From Candidatus Methylomirabilis sp. (GTDB lineage Bacteria > Methylomirabilota > Methylomirabilia > Methylomirabilales > Methylomirabilaceae), in contig NSJM01000015.1 in NCBI GenBank assembly GCA_002634395.1, positions 1 to 47,677 of the forward strand: a stretch of 47,677 nucleotides of DNA, in the 5' to 3' direction. A program made the translations under genes and the position numbers. Below the pieces are notes generated by a model. The model searched no databases. It was not told the DNA's origin and worked only from the letters and a program-made list of their open reading frames with translations. Below, piece by piece: positions 16,521 through 25,132 of this stretch (positions are counted from its first letter, which is position 1; every line of letters starts with the position of its first letter).

Positions 16521-17644
16521 GTGCAGTGTCGATTCGGCACGAAGCGCTGACTGCGTATCTCGAAGCCGTCCTTGGCGGCGTCGTACAGGTGCAGGCCCTG
16601 AGGCCGCTCACGGGTGATGGGCCTGTTGTTGCCGTGAGGGAGTCTTCGGTTCCGCAGGATCACGACCTGAAGGCGTTCGGCTATGGCCGGCCTATCCAGA
16701 TTGACCTGCTTCTGGACGGGATGCCCCGTTCGTATGTCCTTTCTACGATGCGAAGTGGCTCGGGCTTCGGCCACGATCACATGGCCGACAGGGCAGGTGC
16801 CTTGATTTGGGCGCATGACGCGTACGGGAAGCTTCAACGCCACGTCAGGAGCATTGATGTCGGCTTCTTCACGGGTGAGGGGCGGATGCAATCGGCCGGG
16901 TGCGCAGAAGAGTACTTTCTTTTCGTGGAGAAGGTCGAGGGGACTGCCTATCGGGTCGATCTTGAACGGATTCGAATTGAAGGAAAGGCGACCGCTTCCG
17001 ACTTCGACCGCGCCAGGGCGCTCTCAAGGTATCTGGCGAAGATTCACGCACAAAAAGGTCAGGATACCCAATTGTACTTCCGCCGCATTCGGGATCTGAT
17101 CGGTCATGGTGAGGGGATTATGGGGATTCTTGACGGGTACCCGGTCGATTACTCCCTTCTCCCTCCTGAACAGCAGTACGTCATCGAGAGTGGATGCGCG
17201 GCCTGGCGACACTACCTGAAAGAAAAGGCCAGGCGCCTGAGTATCGTTCACGGCGATTTCCACCCCTGGAACATCCTCTTTCGAGAGGGGACCGATTTCA
17301 CACTGCTCGATCGAAGTCGTGGGGAATGGGGAGAGCCGGCCGATGATATCGCAGCCCTGAGCATCAATTACTGTGTCTTTTCGCTCTTGCGGTCTGGGCA
17401 CATGGAGGGGCCATTCCGGGAACTGTTTGATCTCTTTTATAGCGAGTATCTTGAGCAGACCCGCGATCTGGAGCTGAACTCCGTTATCCCGCTTTTCTAC
17501 GTCTTTCGGACTTTGGTGATTGCGAGCCCGCGCTGGTATCCTGACCTTCCGGAGCAGGTGCGCGTAAAACTGTTTCGGTTCGCCCAGGCGATGCTCCGGA
17601 TCGAGCAGTTCGAGTATAAAGATCTCAACCAATACCTGATGTGA
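16517..17644 (+). CDS. aminoglycoside-phosphotransferase-fold kinase
   Basis: Protein of about 375 residues starting at GTG 16517 inside the previous stop. Kinase core motifs: YFLFVEKVEG, LSRYLAKIHAQ, catalytic loop IVHGDFHPWNILF near residue 245, and metal-binding DRSRGEWGEPADDIA. The fold is that of the APH/choline kinase family, but drug resistance is unlikely. In other bacteria, including M. tuberculosis Rv2004c, a kinase of this type is fused to a P-loop kinase like the next gene; here the two are separate neighbours. The natural substrate is unknown. Confidence 0.82.
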   Translation: MSAVSIRHEALTAYLEAVLGGVVQVQALRPLTGDGPVVAVRESSVPQDHDLKAFGYGRPIQIDLLLDGMPRSYVLSTMRSGSGFGHDHMADRAGALIWAHDAYGKLQRHVRSIDVGFFTGEGRMQSAGCAEEYFLFVEKVEGTAYRVDLERIRIEGKATASDFDRARALSRYLAKIHAQKGQDTQLYFRRIRDLIGHGEGIMGILDGYPVDYSLLPPEQQYVIESGCAAWRHYLKEKARRLSIVHGDFHPWNILFREGTDFTLLDRSRGEWGEPADDIAALSINYCVFSLLRSGHMEGPFRELFDLFYSEYLEQTRDLELNSVIPLFYVFRTLVIASPRWYPDLPEQVRVKLFRFAQAMLRIEQFEYKDLNQYLM

Positions 17645-17653
17645 GGAGAAGCA

Positions 17654-18235
17654 GTGACGTGGGTGGCGTGGCTCACAGGACTTCCCGGAAGCGGCAAGAG
17701 CAGTGTGGGACGCGAGGTCGCTGTGCGCCTGAAGGGGCGGGGAATGCGCGTACGGGTGCTGGAACTCGATGAGATCAGAAGGGTGGTGACCCCCTCACCG
17801 CGTTATACGGCTGAGGAACGCGAGGTTGTCTATCGTGCCCTCGTCTACATGGCGTGGCTTCTCTATAACGAGGGGGTCAGCGTGATCATTGATGCGACTG
17901 CTCACAGGCGACAGTTTCGCGATGCGGCCCGGGCACTGATCCCCGCCTTTGCTGAGATCTTTCTCTGCGCGCCGCTTCCGACTTGTCGGGTAAGGGCGGG
18001 GGGTCGGCAGGGCAGCTACGCTCCTGCGGATGTCTATGGGCAAGCGGGTCGCAAGGGATCGACCGTTCCAGGTGTCGATGAGGTGTATGAACCGCCGCTT
18101 CATCCTGAACTTGTGCTTGATACCGAGGAGCTTCACGTGACGCAAGCGGCAGATCAGGTAGTGGGGTTTCTTGAAGCGTTTCAGGCCGGCCAGGCGACTG
18201 CCTCGGTGACTACGAATTGCGAGGAGAAGCGCTGA
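17654..18235 (+). CDS. P-loop kinase of the adenylylsulfate kinase (CysC) type
   Basis: Protein of 193 residues with GTG start 17654 after GAGGAGAAG. Walker A is GLPGSGKSS at residues 9-17. The order resembles APS kinase: LELDEIRRVV in place of the DGDxxR block, VIIDATAHRRQFR, then FLCAPLPTCRVR and a C-terminal EVYEPPLHPELVLDT block. The replaced DGD block and the absence of other sulfate genes argue against a simple role in sulfate assimilation. It lies 9 nt after the APH-like kinase gene, and the two probably act together. Confidence 0.75.
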   Translation: MTWVAWLTGLPGSGKSSVGREVAVRLKGRGMRVRVLELDEIRRVVTPSPRYTAEEREVVYRALVYMAWLLYNEGVSVIIDATAHRRQFRDAARALIPAFAEIFLCAPLPTCRVRAGGRQGSYAPADVYGQAGRKGSTVPGVDEVYEPPLHPELVLDTEELHVTQAADQVVGFLEAFQAGQATASVTTNCEEKR

Positions 18236-18251
18236 CCTCGGAGGGAGGGCG

Positions 18252-18524
18252 ATGAGTAGACTGCCGAACCTTCGGATATCGGACATTGCTGACGAGCACG
18301 GTGATCAAGGTCAGGCATGTCCTTATCTGCAACGGACTGCCCCGACTTGCCGGTATCCCATCGAGGGATACTGCTTGGCGCATCCCTATGGGAGGCTCCA
18401 GGTCGTTACCATTGCTGAGTTTCGCGAGCTATGTACAACGGTGGAGCACGTTCAGTGCCAATTGTACCGCAGTCAGCGTAACCAAGCCCTGATTGAGGGG
18501 GATCCGGAACGCGCAGCAGCCTGA
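18252..18524 (+). CDS. small cysteine-containing protein, probable metal binder
   Basis: Protein of 90 residues, ATG 18252 with GGAGGGAGGGC upstream, 16 nt after the kinase gene. Cys residues are spaced CPYL, TCRYPIEGYC, LCTTVEHVQC, a pattern that could hold an iron-sulfur cluster or zinc. No signal peptide. I know similar small proteins only as uncharacterised companions of Usp and kinase genes. It may be the last gene of this short operon; an 80-nt spacer with a CTGA repeat follows. Confidence 0.65.
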   Translation: MSRLPNLRISDIADEHGDQGQACPYLQRTAPTCRYPIEGYCLAHPYGRLQVVTIAEFRELCTTVEHVQCQLYRSQRNQALIEGDPERAAA

Positions 18525-18554
18525 TCTGGGGGGGTTCCCTTATGCCGTTTCGGA

Positions 18555-18588
18555 GGGGCTGAGCGCTGATTGCTGAACGTTATGTTCC
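18555..18588. repeat. GCTGA-rich dispersed repeat, copy 2
   Basis: GGGCTGAGCGCTGATTGCTG followed by AACGTTATGTTCC, just before the hsp20 ribosome binding site. It shares CTGAGCGCTGA and TGCTGAACG with the copies at 26.4 and 36.6 kb. Confidence 0.5.
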
Positions 18589-18607
18589 AAGGAAAGGAGG
18601 CACGACA

Positions 18608-19051
18608 ATGGCGCTCGTAAAGTGGACACCATTCGGAGACTTGAGTACGTTCAGACGAGAGATGGACCGGCTGTTCGATCGGTTTGTTGGCGAGATGCCT
18701 CGACTGGATTTGCCGGGGATGGGGTGGACTCCGCATCTGGATGTGACTGAAACCAAGGAATCTCTGGTGATTAAGGCCGAGCTTCCCGGTCTGGATGTCA
18801 AAGACCTGGATATCAGCATCGCCGGGAATATGCTGACCCTGAAGGGGGAGAAACGGCAGGCGAAAGAGGAGAAGGACGAGCACCACCACCTGATTGAACG
18901 GTCCTATGGCGCCTTTACCAGGGCGGTCGAGCTCCCGGCGCCGGTTGCCGCCGATAAAGTTAAGGCCGCCTTTAAAAACGGGGTGCTAACCGTTACCCTG
19001 CCGAAGACAGAGGAGGCAAAGCGGAAGGCGATCTCCATTGAGGTTAGCTAA
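18608..19051 (+). CDS. Hsp20/alpha-crystallin small heat shock protein
   Basis: Protein of 147 residues, ATG 18608 after AAAGGAGG. A short N-terminal arm (FGDLSTFRREMDRLFDRFV) is followed by the alpha-crystallin domain: PHLDVTETKESLVIKAELPG, DLDISIAGNMLTLKGEK and AFKNGVLTVTLPK near the end. It binds unfolding proteins without ATP. Members of this family are strongly induced by heat, stationary phase or low oxygen. A perfect 16-bp inverted repeat follows the stop. Confidence 0.93.
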   Translation: MALVKWTPFGDLSTFRREMDRLFDRFVGEMPRLDLPGMGWTPHLDVTETKESLVIKAELPGLDVKDLDISIAGNMLTLKGEKRQAKEEKDEHHHLIERSYGAFTRAVELPAPVAADKVKAAFKNGVLTVTLPKTEEAKRKAISIEVS

Positions 19052-19074
19052 GCTCCGGTTTCACGTTCCATGTT

Positions 19075-19121
19075 CCAGGTGCCACGTTCCGGGTTTCTGG
19101 AACCTGGAACGTGGCACCTGG
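19075..19121. terminator. 16-bp perfect inverted repeat after hsp20
   Basis: CCAGGTGCCACGTTCC (19075-19090) pairs with GGAACGTGGCACCTGG (19106-19121) around a 15-nt loop that itself contains GGTTTCTGGAACC. No T-run follows on the + strand. It may attenuate read-through into the next gene or stabilise the hsp20 transcript. Neighbouring CACGTTCCA and TGTTCCA repeats suggest a dispersed repeat rather than a dedicated terminator. Confidence 0.5.
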
Positions 19122-19137
19122 CTATAGGGAGAGTTCG

Positions 19138-19653
19138 ATGAAGACACCTGTAATAACACGCAAGCGGACCGCATCGTTCAGGAAGAAGGTAGACACCGAG
19201 ACCGATTCGTACCTGGCCAAGGGCGCCCCCGGGAAAATGGTGGTGTGTCACGGGTGCCACGCTCTCTCGGTGGGAAGGCGATGGTATCAGGATGAGGAGG
19301 CCTATGCCAAGCTGCTCAAAACAGAAACGGTGAGAGAGGTGTTCTGTCCGGCGTGTGAGAAGATTCGTGACGGTTATCCGAGCGGGCAGGTGGTGCTTAA
19401 AGGGCCATTTCTGGCTGAGCATCGGGATGAGATCCTGCATATTATTACCAACGAGGAGAAAAGGGCCAGGGGGCTTAACCCGCTTCATCGGATCATGAGC
19501 CTCCGCGAGGAGAATGAGCAGCTTGAGATTACGACAACCGATGAGAAGCTGGCCCAGCGGATCGGACGGGAGCTTCACAAGGCCTGCGGGGGGACCGTCG
19601 CGTACGGCTGGTCGCACAACAACAAATACCTCCGAGTGCAGTGGGAGCGCTGA
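19138..19653 (+). CDS. BCAM0308-like zinc-ribbon protein
   Basis: Protein of 171 residues; ATG 19138 is preceded by AGGGAGAG, while the longer frame from 19111 starts inside the inverted repeat. Two CxxC pairs (CHGCHAL and CPACEKI) make a zinc ribbon, followed by PSGQVVLKGPFL, ITTTDEKLAQRIGRELHKA and LRVQWER. This matches the BCAM0308 family, named from a gene of the low-oxygen-activated locus of Burkholderia cenocepacia; the C-terminal half resembles part of NMD3-type proteins. Biochemical role unknown. It lies 11 nt before the SAM synthetase gene and is probably cotranscribed. Confidence 0.72.
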   Translation: MKTPVITRKRTASFRKKVDTETDSYLAKGAPGKMVVCHGCHALSVGRRWYQDEEAYAKLLKTETVREVFCPACEKIRDGYPSGQVVLKGPFLAEHRDEILHIITNEEKRARGLNPLHRIMSLREENEQLEITTTDEKLAQRIGRELHKACGGTVAYGWSHNNKYLRVQWER

Positions 19654-19664
19654 AGGGAAGACCG

Positions 19665-20867
19665 ATGCCACGGGTTCTTGTTCAGCGGTTAGTACAGCCG
19701 CCCATCGGCGAGCAGCGGATCGAGATTGTCGAGCGGAAAGGGTTGGGTCATCCGGACTCGATCTGCGATGCGGTGATGGAGGGGGTGGCGCGTGCCATCA
19801 ATGCCGAGTATCAACAGCGCTTTGGCCGGGTCCTCCACAACAATATCGATAAGGGGCTCCTGGTGGCAGGGCGAGTGCGCCGGCGGCTCGGCGAGGGATG
19901 TATGCTCCGACCGATGGAGCTGGTAATAGGCGATCGCGCCACCTTCCGTGTCGGCAAGGTAAGGGTTCCGATCAAGGAGATCGCGGTAGAAGCAGCAAGG
20001 GAGTGGTTTCGCAAGTCGTTGCGTCACGTGGACCCGAGTCGGCACCTACGCTACCGGGTTGTCCTTTCGGAAGGCTCGAACGAGTTGGCCGATATCTTCC
20101 GGCGAGAGGGAGTGCGGGAAGCCAATGACACCTCAGCGGCCGTCGGTTACGCTCCCTTAAGCGAGACTGAACAGATGGTCCTCTGGGTAGAGCGACATCT
20201 GAATTCCCCTGGCTTTAAGACGGCATTTCCTGAGACGGGAGAGGATGTGAAGGTCATGGGGGTTCGCGCAGATCGGGAGCTTACGCTGACGATTGCTATG
20301 CCGCTCTTATGCGAGGCGATCGTATCCGAAGAGGCCTATTTCTGCAAGAAAGCGGAGATTGCGCAGGCCTTGCGCCGGGAACTCCCAGACTCTCCTGGCT
20401 TGGACCGCGTCAACGTGGTCTTCAACCAACTTGATCGAGAGGGTCGCGGACTGGGTGGTATGTACCTCTCGCTGCTCGGAACATCAGCGGAGGATGCCGA
20501 TTCCGGGCAGGTGGGAAGGGGGAATCGAGTCAATGGGCTAATCCCGCTGAACCGACCGGTCAGCGGTGAGGCGGCAGCCGGGAAAAACCCGGTCAGCCAC
20601 ATCGGCAAGATTTATAATGTCCTATCGCACCGGATGGCCGATCAGATATACCAGCGGGTCGGCGGGGTGCGGGAGGTGTACGTCTGGCTTGTGGGCCAGA
20701 TCGGCCGACCGATCGATCAGCCCTGGGTGGCGATCCAACTGATCCAGACGTCTGATGCGGAGTCTGAGCGGATCAGACAAGAGTCCGAGCTGGTGATTGA
20801 TCGGGAGTTAAATCGTTTGACGGATTTTTGCATTGAGTTGACCGAGGGTAAATATCCCGTTTGCTGA
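19665..20867 (+). CDS. mat: archaeal-type S-adenosylmethionine synthetase
   Basis: Protein of 400 residues, ATG 19665 with GAAGGGAAG upstream. It makes S-adenosylmethionine from methionine and ATP. The sequence is of the archaeal family (PF01941), unrelated in detail to bacterial MetK: IVERKGLGHPDSICDAVMEG near residue 25, then LHNNIDKGLLVAGRV, and GRGLGGMYLSLLGTSAEDAD. The length is typical. It is uncommon in bacteria, where it occurs in scattered lineages often beside stress genes. It sits between the BCAM0308-like gene and a CBS gene. Whether a normal metK also exists cannot be seen here. Confidence 0.9.
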   Translation: MPRVLVQRLVQPPIGEQRIEIVERKGLGHPDSICDAVMEGVARAINAEYQQRFGRVLHNNIDKGLLVAGRVRRRLGEGCMLRPMELVIGDRATFRVGKVRVPIKEIAVEAAREWFRKSLRHVDPSRHLRYRVVLSEGSNELADIFRREGVREANDTSAAVGYAPLSETEQMVLWVERHLNSPGFKTAFPETGEDVKVMGVRADRELTLTIAMPLLCEAIVSEEAYFCKKAEIAQALRRELPDSPGLDRVNVVFNQLDREGRGLGGMYLSLLGTSAEDADSGQVGRGNRVNGLIPLNRPVSGEAAAGKNPVSHIGKIYNVLSHRMADQIYQRVGGVREVYVWLVGQIGRPIDQPWVAIQLIQTSDAESERIRQESELVIDRELNRLTDFCIELTEGKYPVC

Positions 20868-20888
20868 GACAAAGGAAAGGAGCCGACG

Positions 20889-21533
20889 ATGCGAGTTAAA
20901 GATCGAATGAGGCGCTCGCTGATCAGTGTCGCACAGTCCGACACGCTGGATCATGCGCTGATGACGTTAAAGCGGTTCAATATCCGCCATCTCCCGGTGG
21001 TAAAAGGGGATCGTGTGGTGGGGATTATCTCGGACCGAGACGTGAAGAAGGCTACCCCCTCCCCTTTTGACTATCCGACCGCGGAGGAGTTCCGAGCCTT
21101 CACATCTGCCGTAATCGTCAAGGATATCATGACGAAGGAGGTGATTACGGTCTCTCCTCTTACCCCCATCGAGGAGGCCGCCTGCTTAATGAGCCAGAAG
21201 CGGATCGGCGCGCTCCCGGTTGTTCAGGAGGGGAGGCTGGTCGGGATGCTCACCGAGACCGATGTCCTTGGCGTCATAACAGAGATGATGGGGGCCACAC
21301 AAACCGCGTCTCGCATTGAGATCGAAATCCCGGCAAGTCCGGGCGTGCTCACCGAGGTCATCCAGATTGTCGAGAGGCAGCAGACAGAGATTGCCAGCCT
21401 CGTGACTCTGCCGACTTGTGAAGGAGCGAGACGTCTTTTGATCTTGAGGCTTCGGACCATCAATCCGGACCCTGTCGTCAAAGCCCTAACAGAGCGCGGT
21501 TATCCGCAGGCTGTCGGTGAGTTTGTGCACTAG
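20889..21533 (+). CDS. CBS-domain pair protein with C-terminal ACT-like region
   Basis: Protein of 214 residues, ATG 20889 after AAAGGAG. Two CBS modules: residues 1-57 (MRRSLISVAQSDTLDHALMT, HLPVVKGDRVVGIISDRDVK) and 78-133 (IVKDIMTKEVITVSPLTPIE, LPVVQEGRLVGMLTETDVL). They are followed by an ACT-like tail (IEIEIPASPGVLTEVIQIVE). This AcuB-like layout usually senses adenine nucleotides or SAM, which fits its place next to a SAM synthetase. No enzyme domain is attached, so it would act by binding partners. Confidence 0.88.
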   Translation: MRVKDRMRRSLISVAQSDTLDHALMTLKRFNIRHLPVVKGDRVVGIISDRDVKKATPSPFDYPTAEEFRAFTSAVIVKDIMTKEVITVSPLTPIEEAACLMSQKRIGALPVVQEGRLVGMLTETDVLGVITEMMGATQTASRIEIEIPASPGVLTEVIQIVERQQTEIASLVTLPTCEGARRLLILRLRTINPDPVVKALTERGYPQAVGEFVH

Positions 21534-21540
21534 CACGGTC

Positions 21541-22353
21541 ATGCAGAAGATCCTGATGATGGTCGACGGTTCGTTCGCCGCAGAAGCGGCGGCGCGATAC
21601 GCCCTTGCTCTGGCCAAGGCCTGCGGGGCGGAGGTCGAGTTGCTGTGTGTCGCGGTGGATCAATCTGCCGGCGCGATGAAGCGCGCTGAGGAGTCGTTGC
21701 TGCGCCTTTTCCGACAGGCGCATGCCCTTGGCCTGAATGTGCGGAGCGTCACAGAGATGGGCGATCCGGTTCGGGTCATGCGGGACTATGTGGCGCGCGA
21801 AGGGATTACGCTGGCTATGGCGTCCGTAACCGGACCGGAGGTTGCGCGTCGCCTCCTCCGCGAGGTCCCCTGTGCCATGCTGCTGGTGCGGGTGGTCCAT
21901 CCCGGACGGATGGCGTCGCCCCACGAGATTCTGGTTCCGATCTACGGCGGTGAGTTTGAAGGCGGCGGCCTCGATGCGGCGGCTGACCTCCTGGCTCATC
22001 TTGGCGAGTTCTGGCATGCCCGTGTCATCCTCTTCCGGTTGAGGCAGCCGCTGACGCGGCTGTTTGATCGCCGGCGTGTCGGCGAGGAGACGCCGGAACA
22101 GGCGGAACGAGCGCTGCATCCGTTCATTGCCGCGCTCTCCCGCCGGGGTCTGGCACCGGGGACGCGTGTCTCGTGGGGCCGTCGCCACGGCCCTGGTATT
22201 ACGGCTGAGGCAGCGGCCAGGCGACATGATCTCATCTTTGTGGGTACGAAGGGGCCGAAGAGCTTCCTGCGATGGTTAGGTGCTGGTACTGTGGACCATT
22301 TGGTGCGGAAGAGCCCTTGCGATCTGATGCTCTTCCGGCCGGTAGCCGCCTGA
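21541..22353 (+). CDS. tandem universal stress protein, first domain degenerate
   Basis: Protein of about 270 residues. I start at ATG 21541 (MQKILMMVDGSFAAEAAARYA); an in-frame GTG at 21517 overlaps the previous gene. Two Usp-like halves are seen. The first, to about residue 116, lacks the ATP loop (MASVTGPEVARRLLREVPC). The second has a near-canonical one (GTKGPKSFLRWLGAGTVDHL). Tandem Usp proteins are typical of dormancy regulons. It ends 22 nt before a P-type ATPase gene. Confidence 0.8.
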   Translation: MQKILMMVDGSFAAEAAARYALALAKACGAEVELLCVAVDQSAGAMKRAEESLLRLFRQAHALGLNVRSVTEMGDPVRVMRDYVAREGITLAMASVTGPEVARRLLREVPCAMLLVRVVHPGRMASPHEILVPIYGGEFEGGGLDAAADLLAHLGEFWHARVILFRLRQPLTRLFDRRRVGEETPEQAERALHPFIAALSRRGLAPGTRVSWGRRHGPGITAEAAARRHDLIFVGTKGPKSFLRWLGAGTVDHLVRKSPCDLMLFRPVAA

Positions 22354-22375
22354 GACATGCGGGCCGTGAGCGAAA

Positions 22376-25132
22376 ATGCAAATTCACCGTCTGGCACCAG
22401 AAGAGGCGCTGAAGGCCCTTGGAACTACTGCCCAAGGGTTGAGCGAGGCCGAGGCAGAGAGACGACTGGGCGAATTCGGCCTCAACGAACTTCAGACCGC
22501 GGAAAGGATACCGGTGCTTGCCATGCTGGGGAGGCAGTGCACCCATTTCCTGGCCATTCTCCTCTGGGCTGCCGCGGCGCTGGCGTTTGTAGCGGATTGG
22601 ATGAAGCCCGGGGAAGGGATGGATCTGCTCGGCTGGGCCATCATCGGGGTGATCGGGGTGAACGCCCTCTTCTCCTTCGTGCAGGAGTATAAGGCGGAGC
22701 GAGCGATCATCGCCTTGAGGCGCCTCCTGCCTATGCGCGTGAAGGTTGTTCGAGCTGGCGAGATCAGGGAGGTGCCAGCGTCCATACTGACGCCGGGAGA
22801 TGTCGCGGTCCTGGCAGAGGGAGATCGAGTGCCTGCCGATGGGCGGGTGATTGCTGCGGTCCAGTTCCGGGTCGATAACGCGCCATTGACGGGCGAATCG
22901 GTCCCCAAGACCCGTACGGTCGAGGCCGCGATGGAGGGGCCTCTCGTCGAGAGCGCGAACGTCGTCTTTGCCGGCACGACCATCCTCTCGGGGACGGCGA
23001 GGGTGGTTGTCTTTGCGACGGGGATGAACACGGAGTTCGGCAAAATTGCCCACCTGACGGCGGGCGTTGAGGCCGAAATGAGCCCGCTGCAGCAGGAGAT
23101 CCGAAAGGTCACTCGACTGATTGCTGCGATCTCCGCCGGCATCGGCCTTGCGTTCTTTGGGCTCGGGGTCCTGAGCGGTCGGAGTTTTTGGGAGAATTTT
23201 ATCTTTGCGGTGGGACTCCTGGTGGCCAACGTTCCGGAAGGCCTCCTCCCGACGGTAACCCTCGCATTGGCTGTGGGTGGGCAGCGGATGGCCAAACGAA
23301 AGGCGCTCATCAAGAACCTGGTGGCGGTAGAGACGCTGGGATGCGCGACGGTCATCTGCACGGATAAGACCGGGACCCTCACGGAAAATCGAATGGCTGT
23401 CACACGCATCTACAGCGACGGCCGCGAGATTCGGGTTTCGGATGGTTCAGTGACTACGGAGGCAGGAGAGCCCCTGACCCCCGATCTCCTGAGGCAGTGG
23501 GGGCCACTCTTTGCGATAGCCGTCGGGTGCAATGACGCCAGTCGCCGCAATGGTCTGAATGGAGCAGCGTCAACGTTCCTCGGTGATCCGACGGAGATCG
23601 CTCTACTGGAGTGTGCGGCTGCTGTGCTCCCTGACGGGCCTGAGGTGTTGCCTCGAGTTGGGGAATTCCCGTTCGATGCCGATCGGAAGCGGATGACCAC
23701 CATTCATGCGAGGGCGTCTGCGAGCAGAGTGGCCTATGTGAAAGGCGCTCCCGAGACGGTACTGCCGATCTGCCGTTCCACCTTTCGTGATGGGCGAGCA
23801 CTCCCGCTTGGAGAGATCGAGCGTCAAGCGATCGTGGACCGGCTAAATGCGTTTGCCGGATCGGCCTTGCGGGTATTGGCTTTGGCGTATCGCGAGTTGC
23901 CGGAGGTCGCCAAGCTCCCGTTGATAGAAGAGACGGAGCGGGATCTGACCTTCGTCGGCCTGATCGCCATGTACGATCCGCCAAGACCGGAGGTCCCCGA
24001 TGCGGTAGCCCGCTGCAGAAGGGCCGGGATCAAGCCGATTATGATCACCGGAGATAACAGTCACACGGCGCTGGCCATCGGACGGGCTATCGGGATGATC
24101 CAGGGGAATGAGGCTCTGGTTCTTGAGGGTAGCCATGTCGAACGGATGCGGGACGAGGAGCTCAAGGCTGCCCTCACCAGCCCGGAGATCCTTTTTGCCA
24201 GGATGGCCCCTGCCCAGAAGATGCGAGTTGTGACGCTCCTGAAGGAGATGGGGGAGGTGGTCGCTGTTACGGGCGACGGGGTCAATGATGCCCCGGCCTT
24301 GAAGAAGGCCGACATTGGAGTGGCCATGGGGATTGCCGGGACCGATGTTGCCAAGGAGGCTGCCGATATTGTCCTGCTCGACGACAACTTCGCCACCATC
24401 GTCGGCGCCGTCGAAGAGGGGCGGGCGGTCTATGAGAACATCCGGAAGTTCGTCACCTACATCCTTGCGAGCAATATTCCGGAGATCGTCCCCTATCTGG
24501 CTTCGGTGATATTTCGGATCCCCCTCCTGCTCACGATTGTTCAGATCCTGGCTGTCGACTTGGGTACTGATATGCTGCCGGCCCTGGGTCTTGGGGCCGA
24601 GCCGCCGGATGCGAACACGATGGATCGCCCGCCGAGATCCAGAAAGGAGCGTCTGTTGAATTTCCCGTTACTGGCCAGATCGTACCTGTTTCTGGGACCG
24701 ATCGAGGCGGCTGCGGCCATGAGCGCCGGACTGTGGTATCTCACCAACGGTGGATGGGAGTGGGGTATCGACCTGCCGGCGGCGAACCCGCTCTACAAGC
24801 AGGCGACGACGGTGGCGTTCGCTGCGATCGTCATCTGTCAGGTAGCGAACGTGTACGTCTGCCGGAGCTCGAGGACATCGATCCTCTCCATGGGTCTTTT
24901 CACGAATCGATTTATCGTCTGGGGTATTGCGGTTGAGATCGCGATGTTGGGCCTGATCGTCTACAGCCAAATCGGACACCGGATCTTCGGGACTGCCGCC
25001 TTTGAGGGAGGGTTCTGGTGGTTTCTGCTTGTTTTCGGGGCGCTGTTGCTTCTTGCGGAAGAGGCGAGGAAGGGAATCGTTCGACGCCTCGATTCGGGGA
25101 GAGGACTTCGTTATCAGGAGGGGACCGCATGA
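22376..25132 (+). CDS. type II cation-transporting P-type ATPase (Na+/K+-ATPase-like)
   Basis: Protein of 918 residues with an N-terminal cation ATPase domain, A-domain TGE (NAPLTGESVPK), phosphorylation motif DKTGTLT near residue 331, KGAPE nucleotide-binding motif and TGDGVNDAPALKKADIG hinge. The membrane motif is ANVPEGLLPTVTLAL, and later QILAVDLGTDMLPALGLGAE. These resemble type IIC Na+/K+-ATPases rather than the IPEGLPA form of calcium pumps. The transported ion cannot be fixed from this alone. Around ten membrane segments are expected. Start ATG 22376 has no strong ribosome binding site. The stop overlaps the next start. Confidence 0.92.
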   Translation: MQIHRLAPEEALKALGTTAQGLSEAEAERRLGEFGLNELQTAERIPVLAMLGRQCTHFLAILLWAAAALAFVADWMKPGEGMDLLGWAIIGVIGVNALFSFVQEYKAERAIIALRRLLPMRVKVVRAGEIREVPASILTPGDVAVLAEGDRVPADGRVIAAVQFRVDNAPLTGESVPKTRTVEAAMEGPLVESANVVFAGTTILSGTARVVVFATGMNTEFGKIAHLTAGVEAEMSPLQQEIRKVTRLIAAISAGIGLAFFGLGVLSGRSFWENFIFAVGLLVANVPEGLLPTVTLALAVGGQRMAKRKALIKNLVAVETLGCATVICTDKTGTLTENRMAVTRIYSDGREIRVSDGSVTTEAGEPLTPDLLRQWGPLFAIAVGCNDASRRNGLNGAASTFLGDPTEIALLECAAAVLPDGPEVLPRVGEFPFDADRKRMTTIHARASASRVAYVKGAPETVLPICRSTFRDGRALPLGEIERQAIVDRLNAFAGSALRVLALAYRELPEVAKLPLIEETERDLTFVGLIAMYDPPRPEVPDAVARCRRAGIKPIMITGDNSHTALAIGRAIGMIQGNEALVLEGSHVERMRDEELKAALTSPEILFARMAPAQKMRVVTLLKEMGEVVAVTGDGVNDAPALKKADIGVAMGIAGTDVAKEAADIVLLDDNFATIVGAVEEGRAVYENIRKFVTYILASNIPEIVPYLASVIFRIPLLLTIVQILAVDLGTDMLPALGLGAEPPDANTMDRPPRSRKERLLNFPLLARSYLFLGPIEAAAAMSAGLWYLTNGGWEWGIDLPAANPLYKQATTVAFAAIVICQVANVYVCRSSRTSILSMGLFTNRFIVWGIAVEIAMLGLIVYSQIGHRIFGTAAFEGGFWWFLLVFGALLLLAEEARKGIVRRLDSGRGLRYQEGTA

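Noticed and set aside
16517-17644. Aminoglycoside resistance gene
   Set aside because: The fold is shared, but the context and length fit the uncharacterised kinase paired with a P-loop kinase, not a resistance enzyme.
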